DNA of 49,578 nucleotides from Cohnella thermotolerans DSM 17683 (GTDB lineage Bacteria > Bacillota > Bacilli > Paenibacillales > Paenibacillaceae), in the NCBI RefSeq assembly GCF_000429825.1, contig NZ_KE386958.1:1-49578 (forward strand). Direction: 5' to 3'. The notes below the pieces were generated by a model. The model was not told the DNA's origin. It saw nothing but the letters and a program-made list of their open reading frames with translations, and did not search any database. The translations under genes and the position numbers were made by a program. Of this stretch, positions 25,269 to 33,518 are shown one piece after another. The stretch's first letter is position 1; the number at the start of each line of letters is the position of its first letter.

Positions 25269-26732
25269 ATGCACAGGAAAAAATGGTCCGCCATGCTGCT
25301 CAGTTTGGCCGTAATCGCCTCCGCCGCAACGGCTTGCGGGGGCGGGGGCAAGGACAACGCTTCCGGTTCGGAAGGGGCAAGCGCTTCGCCTTCCGCCTCG
25401 GGTTCCGCATCGCCGTCCGCTGCGGAATCGGCATCGCCCTCCGCCGATGCTACCGCGGAGAAGGTGACGATCAAGATCTACTACCCGACGGCCGACAAGA
25501 CCGAGCTTCGCGCGCTGGAAGACGACAAGATCAAGCGCTTCGAGGCGAAGTATCCGAACGTCACCGTCGTCCCGGACGACTGGCAGTACAACGTCAACGA
25601 GATCGGCATCAAGATGGCGGCGAACGAAGCGCCGACGTTCTTCAACACGTTCGCGACGGAAGCCAAGATGCTGGTGGAGAAAGGCTGGGCCGCGGACATT
25701 ACGGATCTGTGGAACAGCTACGCGTACAAGGATCAAATCAACCCGCTGTTCCAGAACCAGTTCATCGTCGACGGCAAGGTGTACGGCGTCACGCAGAAGG
25801 GTTACGTCAACACGACGCTCATCAACAAGAAGCTGCTGGACAGCAAGAACATTCCGCTTCCGTCCTACGACTGGACGTGGGACGACATGCTGAACATCGC
25901 CAAGGCGGCGGCCGATCCGAAGCAGGGCATCGCGGGCATCGCGCCGATGGGCAAAGGCAACGAAGCCGGCTGGAACTGGACGAACTTCCTGTTCGAAGCG
26001 GGCGGCGAAATCCAGACGGTCGCGGACGGCAAAGTGACGGCGGCGTTCAACTCCGACGCCGGCGTCAAGGCGCTCGATTTCTATAAGAAGCTGCGCTGGG
26101 AGGCGAATGCGATTCCGCAAGACTGGGCGCTCGATTGGGGCGCAGCCACCGGAGCGTTCGCGCAAGGGCGGGCGGCGATGGTGATGGCGGGCGCCGAGGG
26201 TCCGCTGCAGCAGGCGCTGCAAGCCGGCCTGAAGCCGGAAGACGTCCTCGTCTACCCGATGCCGGCGGCCGAGAAGGGCGGCAAGCATACCGGGGTGCTC
26301 GGCGGCGACTATCTGGTCATCAACCCGAACGCGTCCAAAGCCGAACAGAAAGCGGCGTTCGACTATATCACGTTCGATTACTTCTCCGACAGCTACCTGC
26401 AGTCGCTGGAGAAGAACATTCAGGACTTCAAGACGAAAGGCCAATATTACGTGCCGCCTCACATGGATTACTACAAGCCGGATTCCGAATACGGCAAGAA
26501 GGTTCAAGACATTCTCGCCAAGTACGACAACGTCTACAAGTATTCGGAGGAGTCCAACGCGCTGCTCGACGGCAAACCGGAGGCGCAGTTCAACACGCAG
26601 GACTACTACGGCACGATGACGAACGTTATCCAGGAAGTGTTCTCGAAGAAGGATACCGACTCGAAGAAGCAGCTCGATAACGCCGCCAAGCTGATGCAAG
26701 AGAAGTATTACAACAACATTAAGGTGCAGTAA
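25269..26732 (+). CDS. Extracellular sugar-binding lipoprotein of the ABC transporter
   Basis: A 487-residue binding protein with a lipoprotein signal (AASAATACGGGG; the Cys is acylated), a Ser/Ala/Pro linker at about 35-62 and a family-1 solute-binding fold. It captures oligosaccharide outside the membrane and delivers it to the two permeases. AAGGGGGAG lies upstream of the ATG. Its length fits the CUT1 oligosaccharide group. Placement after the permeases and beside GH36 and GH31 sequences suggests alpha-linked sugars, which is inference. A terminator follows at 26780. Confidence 0.93.
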   Translation: MHRKKWSAMLLSLAVIASAATACGGGGKDNASGSEGASASPSASGSASPSAAESASPSADATAEKVTIKIYYPTADKTELRALEDDKIKRFEAKYPNVTVVPDDWQYNVNEIGIKMAANEAPTFFNTFATEAKMLVEKGWAADITDLWNSYAYKDQINPLFQNQFIVDGKVYGVTQKGYVNTTLINKKLLDSKNIPLPSYDWTWDDMLNIAKAAADPKQGIAGIAPMGKGNEAGWNWTNFLFEAGGEIQTVADGKVTAAFNSDAGVKALDFYKKLRWEANAIPQDWALDWGAATGAFAQGRAAMVMAGAEGPLQQALQAGLKPEDVLVYPMPAAEKGGKHTGVLGGDYLVINPNASKAEQKAAFDYITFDYFSDSYLQSLEKNIQDFKTKGQYYVPPHMDYYKPDSEYGKKVQDILAKYDNVYKYSEESNALLDGKPEAQFNTQDYYGTMTNVIQEVFSKKDTDSKKQLDNAAKLMQEKYYNNIKVQ

Positions 26733-26779
26733 GGATTCCGGAAGGCCGAAAACGCCGCGATGCCGGCGGAACGCAAGAT

Positions 26780-26809
26780 AAGCCCCGAGCGCAAACGCGC
26801 CGGGGCTTT
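26780..26809 (+). terminator. Terminator after the sugar-binding protein
   Basis: AAGCCCCG pairs with CGGGGCTT across 13 bases, followed by a short T run. Confidence 0.7.
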
Positions 26810-26818
26810 CGGCTTCGC

Positions 26819-27283
26819 GGGGGACGCTTCGTGCTGGCGGAAGCGCCGCTGGAGGTTATGCCGCTGTACGTGCGGGCCGGCGCGATCGTTCCCGAGCAGC
26901 CGCTGCGCCAATACGCCGAGGAAGCGGTGGAAGGACCGCTCGTGATTCGCGTCTACGCCGGAGGGGAAGGAAGCTTCTCCTTGTTCGAGGACGACGGCCG
27001 CACTTTCGGCTACGAGAGCGGACGCTATCGGCTGCGCGAATTCGTCTGGACGGAGTCCGGAGAGGAACGGTCGCTGACCGCGCGGTTGCTTCATGACGGC
27101 TTCTCGGAAGCGGCCGCCCAAGGGCTGACCGTCCGCGTCGGCAATCTGGACGAAGCGCCGGGCGAAGTCGCTCTGTCCGATGGAACGCCGCTGCGGGATT
27201 GGCGCTACGATTCGGCCCGCAACGAGCTGGAAGTCCCGCTGCCGGTATCCGCCGGGGATTTCCGGCTGACGCTGCGCCGGTAA
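26819..27283 (+). pseudogene. C-terminal stub of a GH31 alpha-glycosidase
   Basis: The frame reads GGRFVLAEAPLEVMPLYVRAG, IVPEQPL and then SLFEDDGRTFGYESG, the C-terminal beta-sandwich of family 31 glycosidases. The catalytic barrel, normally several hundred residues upstream, is absent: the terminator of the preceding gene sits directly before it. A GTG at 26831 could start a 150-residue peptide without activity. It suggests that a cytosolic alpha-glycosidase was once part of the sugar operon. Confidence 0.8.
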
Positions 27284-27286
27284 CGA

Positions 27287-27330
27287 GAAAAGGCAGTCCG
27301 CCTCGTCCCGTGGGCCGTCGGCGGACTGCC
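27287..27330 (-). terminator. Terminator of the ssu/tau-type transporter operon
   Basis: GGCAGTCCGCC and GGCGGACTGCC form a perfect 11-bp stem (27292-27302 with 27320-27330); on the minus strand it is followed by TTTTC. Confidence 0.8.
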
Positions 27331-27336
27331 GTTCGC

Positions 27337-28122
27337 TTATTGTTTGATCGCTTTGAGGCTTTCCTCGCGGATCAGCTCCGTCAGATGCTCCTTGTACCGC
27401 ATGAAGCGGGGGTCCACCTTGATCTGATAGGAACGGGGATGCTCCAGCTCGATCGGAATGTCCGCCTTGATCCGTCCGGGCCTGGACGTCATGACGAGCA
27501 CCCGGTTGGCGAGATAGATGGACTCTTCCACGTCGTGCGTGATGAAAACGATCGTTTTGTTCGTTTTCTCCCAAATCTCAAGCAGCAGCTCCTGCATCAG
27601 CGTCCGCGTCTGGTTGTCCAGCGCGCCGAACGGCTCGTCCAGCAGCAGCACCTCCGGGTCGTTCGCGAGCGCCCGGGCAATGGCAACGCGCTGCTGCATG
27701 CCCCCGGACAGCTGCTTCGCGTAATGCTTCTCGAACCCTTTCAAGCCTACCAGTTCGATATATTGAGCGGCGATTTCCTTGCGTTCCCGGGCGCCGATCT
27801 TCTTGTTCTTCAGCCCGAACTGGATGTTCTCCTCCACGTTCAGCCACGGGAACAGGGAGTAAGCCTGGAACACCATGCCCCGGTCGGCGGAAGGGCCGTC
27901 GACTTCCGCGCCGTCCAGGAGCACGCTCCCGGTCGATTGCTCCTCCAACCCCGCAATAATGCGCAGGAGCGTCGATTTGCCGCAGCCGGAAGGACCGAGA
28001 ACGGTGATGAATTCGTTTTTCGCGATTTGAAGGTTGACGGTGTCGAGAGCGAGCACGTCGGGTTTCTTCTTGACGCCGCCGAACGTCTTCGTGACGCCGC
28101 GGATTTCGAGTTTAGGCTGCAT
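27337..28122 (-). CDS. ABC transporter ATPase, sulfonate/nitrate/taurine type
   Basis: A 261-residue ATPase of the SsuB/TauB/NrtD group. Walker A is GPSGCGKST, the Q loop lies in MVFQAYSLFPW, the ABC signature is LSGGMQQR and Walker B is VLLLDEPF. GGTGAGG precedes the ATG. Last gene of a three-gene operon, six bases after the permease. Substrate cannot be told from the ATPase. Confidence 0.93.
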   Translation of the reverse strand: MQPKLEIRGVTKTFGGVKKKPDVLALDTVNLQIAKNEFITVLGPSGCGKSTLLRIIAGLEEQSTGSVLLDGAEVDGPSADRGMVFQAYSLFPWLNVEENIQFGLKNKKIGARERKEIAAQYIELVGLKGFEKHYAKQLSGGMQQRVAIARALANDPEVLLLDEPFGALDNQTRTLMQELLLEIWEKTNKTIVFITHDVEESIYLANRVLVMTSRPGRIKADIPIELEHPRSYQIKVDPRFMRYKEHLTELIREESLKAIKQ

Positions 28123-28128
28123 CGATCC

Positions 28129-28950
28129 TCACCTTCCATAATTCCACGGGAACATTTTGCGAATGGCCCATTTCAGGATCAAATCCGTAATCAATCCCAG
28201 TACCCCGATCGTCAGAATACCGAAAATAATGTTGCTCGTCCGCAGCATCCGCTGCGACTCGATAATGACGTGCCCGATCCCGGTCGACGCGGCGACGAGC
28301 TCGGCCACGATGATGTACGTCCACGCCCAGCCCAGCACGAGTCTCGCGATCTCCATCATGCCAGGCATGGAGGCCGGCAGTATGACGGAGCGCAGCACCC
28401 CGAACGGGGAGGAGCCGAGCGTGTAGGACGCCTCCAGCAGCTCGCGCCGCACGCCGCCGACTTCCACCGCGGTCATCAGGACGATCGAGAACAGGCTGCC
28501 GAAAAAGATAACCGATATTTTCTCCACGTCGCCGACCCCGATCCACAGGATGAACAGCGGGATGAACGCGGACACCGGCATGTAGCGGACGAAGGAGATC
28601 ATCGGCTCGAAGAACGCTTCGACCGCCTTGTACGTGCCGATGAGCACGCCGAGGACGGAGCCGACGGCGAACGCCAGCACGAAGCCGACGAGCACGCGGT
28701 AAATCGTCGCGAAGATGTCCTGGATAAAATCGAAGTCCCGGAACAGCGAGATCCCCGAATCGATAATCTTCGACGGGGACGGCAGAAACAGCTTGTCAAC
28801 GACGCCCCCGTACGTCAGCAGCGACCAGACCGCAAGCAGCAGGACGAAGCTGGAGAGCGTCAGGGAGAGATAGAGGCGGGGATGGATAGAGCCTTGCGGC
28901 TCCAACCATCTCCTCCTTCTTGATGTTCTTCTGTTCGTCAGGTTGCCCAT
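28129..28950 (-). CDS. ABC transporter permease, SsuC/TauC type
   Basis: A 273-residue integral membrane protein with about six helices and an EAA-like loop (LLEASYTLGSSPFGVLRSVILPASMPG). The basic N-terminus (NRRTSRRRRW) stays in the cytosol. AAGGAGAAC lies before the ATG, ten bases after the binding protein stop. Together with its neighbours it forms a sulfonate/nitrate/taurine-type importer. Confidence 0.92.
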   Translation of the reverse strand: MGNLTNRRTSRRRRWLEPQGSIHPRLYLSLTLSSFVLLLAVWSLLTYGGVVDKLFLPSPSKIIDSGISLFRDFDFIQDIFATIYRVLVGFVLAFAVGSVLGVLIGTYKAVEAFFEPMISFVRYMPVSAFIPLFILWIGVGDVEKISVIFFGSLFSIVLMTAVEVGGVRRELLEASYTLGSSPFGVLRSVILPASMPGMMEIARLVLGWAWTYIIVAELVAASTGIGHVIIESQRMLRTSNIIFGILTIGVLGLITDLILKWAIRKMFPWNYGR

Positions 28951-28960
28951 GGCGTTCTCC

Positions 28961-30010
28961 TTACTGAATGGCCGAATAATCGATCAGGTTGTCGATGTCG
29001 GGCGTCGCGTCGATCAGCTTGTGCTCCAGCCAAAATTTCGCGCCCAGCTCCGTCAGCTCGCGGAGCGCGCCGGGTTTTTCCTTGGTGCCGAAGTATTCTT
29101 GGTTTTTCGCTTTGTCGTAGTAGCGCACGCCGCTTAATCCGGCTTTGAATTCGTCCGGCGTCTGGTCGAACGCCTTCGCCATAATTTGGACGGCATCGTC
29201 CTCGTTCGACTTGTAGTAGTCGACCGCTTCGAACCACGCTTGGGCCAGCGCCTTGACCGCATCCGGATGCGCATCGGCGAAATCCTTGCGCAGCGCGATC
29301 GTGTCGGCGATGACGCCGGGGGTTGCGTCGCTTGACACCAGGACGGAGCCGAAGTCGGTCTCCTTCGCCTTGGACAGCCACGGCTCCCAAGTGACGGCGG
29401 CGTCTACCTTCTTGGCGACGAATGCGGCCCCGGCGTCGCCCGCCGACATGCTCTGGAACTTGATGTCCTTCTCGCTAATGCCTTCTTTGTTCAGCAGGTA
29501 GAGGAACCAGAAGAAGCTTGCGCCGCCGTCGGTCTGCACGGCTACGGTTTTGCCGACGAGATCCTTCAGGCTCTTGATCTCTTTCTTGGCGACCAGGCCG
29601 TCGCCGCCGTAGGAATCGTCGAGCGCGACCACCTGAACGACCGGCACGCCGCTGGCCGCCGTGACGACGTGCGTGTCGACGGTGGAGGTGAAGCCCTGAA
29701 TCCGGTTCGCCGCGAGGGAGCTCCGGCGGTCCGCCACGCTCTCCATTTTAATCAGATCGACGTCGAGCCCGTGTTCCTTGAAGAAGCCCTTCTCCTGCGC
29801 GATATACAGCGGCGCGAAGCCGCTCCAGCTGGACAACGCGAGCGACAGCTTCGTCGTTTGCCCCGAGGGGGTCTCCGAACTGCCGCCCGAAGCCGCCGGC
29901 GATGCGGAGCCCGATGCGCCTCCGGCCGCAGGCTCGGATTTGTTGCCGCATGCCGCCAGTCCCGCCGTCAGCATCAGCGCCAGCATGACCAATCCCAATC
30001 TTTTCGCCAT
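28961..30010 (-). CDS. Substrate-binding lipoprotein, SsuA/TauA/NMT1 type
   Basis: A 349-residue lipoprotein (LTAGLAAC lipobox) with a Gly/Ser/Ala/Pro linker and the SsuA/NMT1-like fold (YIAQEKGFFKEHGLDVDLI, AAVTWEPWL). The family binds sulfonates, taurine, nitrate, bicarbonate or pyrimidine precursors; the sequence does not decide which. GGAGGAAAAG precedes the ATG. A structured leader with a terminator-like end lies at 30046-30108, so expression may be controlled by attenuation. Confidence 0.92.
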   Translation of the reverse strand: MAKRLGLVMLALMLTAGLAACGNKSEPAAGGASGSASPAASGGSSETPSGQTTKLSLALSSWSGFAPLYIAQEKGFFKEHGLDVDLIKMESVADRRSSLAANRIQGFTSTVDTHVVTAASGVPVVQVVALDDSYGGDGLVAKKEIKSLKDLVGKTVAVQTDGGASFFWFLYLLNKEGISEKDIKFQSMSAGDAGAAFVAKKVDAAVTWEPWLSKAKETDFGSVLVSSDATPGVIADTIALRKDFADAHPDAVKALAQAWFEAVDYYKSNEDDAVQIMAKAFDQTPDEFKAGLSGVRYYDKAKNQEYFGTKEKPGALRELTELGAKFWLEHKLIDATPDIDNLIDYSAIQ

Positions 30011-30040
30011 CTCTCTTTTCCTCCATGTCTTGATTTTGTA

Positions 30041-30108
30041 AAAATAAAAAACCGGAACGACAACAAAGGTAACAGCACGGGCTGCAATCCTTCCGAAGTG
30101 TACCGGTT
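30041..30108 (-). promoter_or_regulatory. Structured leader with terminator hairpin before the SsuA-type gene
   Basis: On the minus strand AACCGG (30103-30108) pairs with CCGGTT (30050-30055), which runs into TTTTATTTTT. Inside, AAGG/CCTT and CAGC/GCTG make nested stems. It does not match a riboswitch class I recognise. The position in a leader suggests an attenuator. Confidence 0.55.
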
Positions 30109-30151
30109 CTCTATTCGCTAAACGCTAAATTCCAGGCATCCTATGTAACTA

Positions 30152-30180
30152 TTTTTAACATTATATAAGTCATGTGTCAA
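30152..30180 (-). promoter_or_regulatory. Candidate promoter of the SsuA-type operon
   Basis: TTGACA (30175-30180) is followed after 17 bp by TAAAAA. The -10 is poor, so this is tentative. Confidence 0.4.
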
Positions 30181-30302
30181 CAGATTCTCTTAATATGTCA
30201 CAAAAAGCGACAAATAGGCTTGGCGGTCGGGGCAACCCTTCAATGTTGGCGCTGGAAGTTTTCGAGGATCGGGAGGCGGCCTTGGTGCTGTCGGCGCAAC
30301 GG

Positions 30303-30404
30303 ACCATCCATCCTTTATTTCGCGATCGGAAGCCTGTTGGGAATCGGAACGGACTGTACGGCCCTTATTCGCTAGAAACGGAGCTCTATTCGAAGGAAAT
30401 CCGG
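30303..30404 (+). repeat. Dispersed intergenic repeat, copy A
   Basis: Shares CGCGATCGGAAGC and GCTRGAAACGGAGCYCYATYCGAA (R and Y mark differences) with copy B at 43936-44011; copy A has about 22 extra bases between the blocks. The whole gap 30181-30670 has no supported gene; a 134-residue open frame there runs over the repeat. Confidence 0.6.
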
Positions 30405-30670
30405 CTTTTAACGGAACGACGGTCCGTTAGGGTGTCGGGAACGCGGAATTTTCGTCAAATAGCGGATTCTGTGTCCGTTACGGCGGGTTCCGCAGGGGAA
30501 GGTCATCGGCAGGGAACGAATTATAGCGGCAGAAAATATGACATTTCCGGCGCCGAAAAGGAAGAGTTGACGTCATGAATTCTGCTTATAAATAAGAGAT
30601 TTTGCTAGATAACTGCCGTAAGAGAGCTATGAAATCGTTTTATTAGAGAAGTTCTATCATTGTTAAAAAG

Positions 30671-30847
30671 GTTGACACGAAAACCGGGTTCCCGGCCATC
30701 TCCGTGCCCGCCGGCTTCACTTCGGAAGGCTTGCCGGCCGGCATCGAGTTTCCGGGCCGTCCGTTTGACGAACCTACGCTTCTTAAACTGGCGTATGCTT
30801 ACGAGCAAGGGACCCATAACCGCAAAGCGCCGGTTCTTGTCCCGTAA
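30671..30847 (+). pseudogene. C-terminal stub of an amidase
   Basis: The frame reads [40 protein letters not shown] and ends KAPVLVP, the C-terminus of amidase-signature enzymes. The Ser-Ser-Lys catalytic region upstream is missing, so it is a remnant. A terminator hairpin follows at 30881. Confidence 0.8.
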
Positions 30848-30880
30848 GATTTCTCTCAGCCTGCGCCGCCAATCCGCCGA

Positions 30881-30906
30881 AGAGAGGAACGAAGTTCCTC
30901 TCTTTT
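30881..30906 (+). terminator. Terminator after the amidase remnant
   Basis: AGAGAGGAAC pairs with GTTCCTCTCT across GAA and is followed by TTTT. The motif GCGCCGCCAATCCGCCGAAG occurs both just before it and again shortly after it. Confidence 0.75.
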
Positions 30907-30991
30907 GCGCGCTGCGCCGCCAATCCGCCGAAGTGATAAAGGAGACTTCGTTCCTCGGCCATCGCCCCCGCTTAGAGCGCATCGCAACCCC

Positions 30992-31033
30992 AAAAGCCCG
31001 ACCGGGGCCGGATATCGGCCGCCGATCGGGCTT
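30992..31033 (-). terminator. Terminator of the ACP-ligase-HIT operon
   Basis: AAGCCCGA at 30994-31001 pairs with TCGGGCTT at 31026-31033, with further GGCC pairing inside; on the minus strand TTTT follows. Confidence 0.7.
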
Positions 31034-31052
31034 ATCCCATTTCCCCCGGAAA

Positions 31053-31391
31053 TTATGCCTTCCACTCCAACTGACGGCCGCCGATGACGTGATAATGCAG
31101 ATGGTGAACCGTCTGTTGACCGTGCTCCCCGATATTCGTAATGACCCGAAATCCGGATTGGTCGACGCCCGTCGCTTTGGCAACCTGCTGAATGCCGTGG
31201 AAAAGATGCCCCAGCAGCTCCCAATCCTCCGTCTCGATGGCCATGGCGGACGGAATGTGCTTCTTCGGAATCGTCAGCACGTGCACCGGCGCAATCGGGT
31301 TAATATCGTGGAACGCGACGACATGCTCGTCCTCGTACACTTTGTTCGCGGGAAGCTCGCCCGCTACGATATTGCAAAAAATGCAGTCCAT
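31053..31391 (-). CDS. HIT-family nucleotide hydrolase
   Basis: A 112-residue histidine-triad protein. The HIT motif HLHYHVI is at 97-103, and CIFCNIV opens the protein. Hint-type members cleave AMP from phosphoramidates and acyl or aminoacyl adenylates. It starts 15 bp after an AMP-forming ligase, whose acyl-AMP intermediate is the sort of bond such enzymes cut; a protective or clean-up role is inference. GAGGAGG lies before the ATG. Confidence 0.9.
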   Translation of the reverse strand: MDCIFCNIVAGELPANKVYEDEHVVAFHDINPIAPVHVLTIPKKHIPSAMAIETEDWELLGHLFHGIQQVAKATGVDQSGFRVITNIGEHGQQTVHHLHYHVIGGRQLEWKA

Positions 31392-31406
31392 CGTAATACT
31401 CCTCCT

Positions 31407-33071
31407 CTATTCTTGTTCGGCGCCGCCGTTCGACTGTTCGCGGGCGAGCCATTCGCGCAAATCTTTCTTCTTGATTTTGCCGGAGTTGGTCATGGGCAGT
31501 TCCGGCAAAAACCGAAGCTGGTCGGGGAACTGGAACTTCGCGAGCCCCCGGCTGCCGAGAAAATCGCGCATCTCCGCCGGCGAGAACGGCTGGGCGCCCT
31601 CTTTGAGCACGATGCACGCCACGAGCTGTTGGCCGAGCGTCTCGTGGGGCGCGCCGACGACGGCGATCATCTGCACCGCTTCGTGCGCGGCGATGGCGTC
31701 TTCCACGACTTTCGGATCGATCTTCGTACCGCCGCGGTTGATGACGTCATCCGCTCGCGCGATGAACGAGTATCGGCCGTTCGCATCCCGGCGCAGCAAG
31801 TCGCCCGAGCGGAACCATCCTTCCTCGTCCCATTGGCGGTTGGCCGCGGCCGCGTTCCGATAATAGCCCGCGCTGAAGTTCGGCCCCCGCGCCCACATTT
31901 CGCCTTCGGCGACGGGATCGGTTAGCTCCCGTCCCTCTTCGTCCACCAGCTTCACTTCCAGTCCCGGAATTTGCAGTCCGACCGTGCTGCTGATCGCTTC
32001 TAGCGAATCCTCCGGACGGGTGGCGACAACGACGAGCCCTTCCGTCCAGCCGAACATGCAGCCGACCTTGAAGCCGCCCTCCGATTGCAGACGCTGCAGC
32101 ACGGCGCTCGGGACCGGCGCTCCCGCGTAGATGAACAGCTTGATGCTCGACGTGTCGGTCGTTTGCAAATTCGGGGCGTTGGACACATGAATGACGTGCG
32201 GAGGAGCGCCGACGAGAAAATTCGGCTTCTCGCTCTCGATCCAGGACAGCACGCGGTTCGCCGAGAAACGGTCGAGCAGCAAGATCCGCCCGCAGACGGC
32301 AATCGTCATCAGGACGCCGGCCAGCATCCCCGTCTGATGGTAGATGGGGGCGAGGCCCAGAACGGTGTCTCCGGTCTCGTAACCGAAATTTTTGGCATAC
32401 GCCCGCGCCGCCCACAGATAGTTCGCGTGCAGATGCACGACGCCTTTGGGGGAACCGGTCGTTCCCGACGTGAACACCATCAGGAACCCGTCCAGCGGCT
32501 GCGCGCGGTTCGCCTCCAGTTCCTGCTCCGGAACGCGCCGCTCGCCGCTGCGCAGCGAAGAGAACGACAGCGTGCCCTCCTTCGCCCGGGAGGCGTCGCC
32601 CTGCAGGACGATGCGCTCCAGGCTCGGAACGAGGCTGCGAACTTCCAACGCCATATCGTACAGCGGTTGTCCGCGATAGTTGTCCGCGACGATCCAGATT
32701 TTCGCCCCGGATTGCTCCAGACTTCGCACGATCGCGTGCCGCCCCAGATCGATTTGCAGGCTGACGCTGACGGCGCCGATCCGCGAGGCGGCGAACACGG
32801 CCACGATGTAATCGAGCGTATTCGGCAATTGAATCGCAACCTTGTCGCCGCGGCGGACGCCCAATTCGAACAAGCCGGCCGCGACGGTCTCCACCTCGTT
32901 CCACAGTTCGCGGTACGTCAAGCTCCGTTCCTCGTCCTTGTGCACCAGATCGGGATGCAAGTCGGCATTGCGCTTCAGAACGTCGACGAACGACTCGTTC
33001 GTCCATACGCCCTGGTCGAAATAGGCTTGAGCCCGTTCCTTGCTTAACGTCCGTCCTTCGAAATCGAACAT
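31407..33071 (-). CDS. AMP-forming acyl/aryl acid ligase
   Basis: A 554-residue adenylate-forming enzyme that activates a carboxylic acid as acyl-AMP and passes it to a thiol, here probably the ACP encoded just upstream. Motif FTSGTTGSPKG lies at about 200-210, the hinge region GWFRSGDLLRR follows, and the catalytic Lys is in NSGKIKKKDL (about 532). It resembles acyl-CoA synthetases and dihydroxybenzoate-AMP ligases; substrate is not clear. AAGGAAG precedes the ATG, 13 bp after the ACP gene. Confidence 0.9.
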   Translation of the reverse strand: MFDFEGRTLSKERAQAYFDQGVWTNESFVDVLKRNADLHPDLVHKDEERSLTYRELWNEVETVAAGLFELGVRRGDKVAIQLPNTLDYIVAVFAASRIGAVSVSLQIDLGRHAIVRSLEQSGAKIWIVADNYRGQPLYDMALEVRSLVPSLERIVLQGDASRAKEGTLSFSSLRSGERRVPEQELEANRAQPLDGFLMVFTSGTTGSPKGVVHLHANYLWAARAYAKNFGYETGDTVLGLAPIYHQTGMLAGVLMTIAVCGRILLLDRFSANRVLSWIESEKPNFLVGAPPHVIHVSNAPNLQTTDTSSIKLFIYAGAPVPSAVLQRLQSEGGFKVGCMFGWTEGLVVVATRPEDSLEAISSTVGLQIPGLEVKLVDEEGRELTDPVAEGEMWARGPNFSAGYYRNAAAANRQWDEEGWFRSGDLLRRDANGRYSFIARADDVINRGGTKIDPKVVEDAIAAHEAVQMIAVVGAPHETLGQQLVACIVLKEGAQPFSPAEMRDFLGSRGLAKFQFPDQLRFLPELPMTNSGKIKKKDLREWLAREQSNGGAEQE

Positions 33072-33084
33072 CGTGATCGCTTCC

Positions 33085-33351
33085 TTATCCGTTGGAATGA
33101 TGAAGCTTCCCGGCTACATAGTCGACGACGCTCGCCACCGTCGTCAAATTCTTTAAATCCGCCTCCGGTATACGAAGGCGGAACTCGTCCTCGACGTTGA
33201 TGACCAGTTCGGTCAGATCGAGCGAGTCCGCCCCGTAGTCGTCGACGAAATGACCGTCCGGACGAATGTCCGACGGATTGACGCGGAGCTGCTCTGCGAC
33301 AAGCCGCTTTACCCTTTCTTCGATTTGGGCCGTGTTTCCTGAACCTTCCAT
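33085..33351 (-). CDS. Acyl carrier protein
   Basis: An 88-residue carrier. Ser43 in DYGADSLDLTELV is the phosphopantetheine site. The acidic helix II (VEDEF) is as in fatty-acid-type ACPs. It leads the operon ACP-ligase-HIT and faces a ketoacyl synthase, so it is probably a dedicated carrier rather than the housekeeping AcpP. AAAGGAGCT lies upstream of the ATG. Confidence 0.93.
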   Translation of the reverse strand: MEGSGNTAQIEERVKRLVAEQLRVNPSDIRPDGHFVDDYGADSLDLTELVINVEDEFRLRIPEADLKNLTTVASVVDYVAGKLHHSNG

Positions 33352-33518
33352 CGTTTATAGCTCCTTTTTTCGGCAAATACTGTCTTGAAGTTTTGAAAAA
33401 CAGTTTCCGAATTTCATGTTAATATAAATAAGATAGTGTCCTAATCGTAACACTTTGTTTGGAATTGTTTCAATTAGAAATGATACCGTTACTTGTGGCA
33501 GAAGGGGATGTTGTAGCA

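Noticed and set aside
30041..30108. Guanidine-I (ykkC) or S-box riboswitch before the transporter
   Set aside because: None of the conserved core sequences of these classes is present; only the stem-terminator shape is seen.
30174..30578. 134-residue open frame on the plus strand
   Set aside because: It runs over a dispersed intergenic repeat, has no ribosome site and no recognisable protein pattern.
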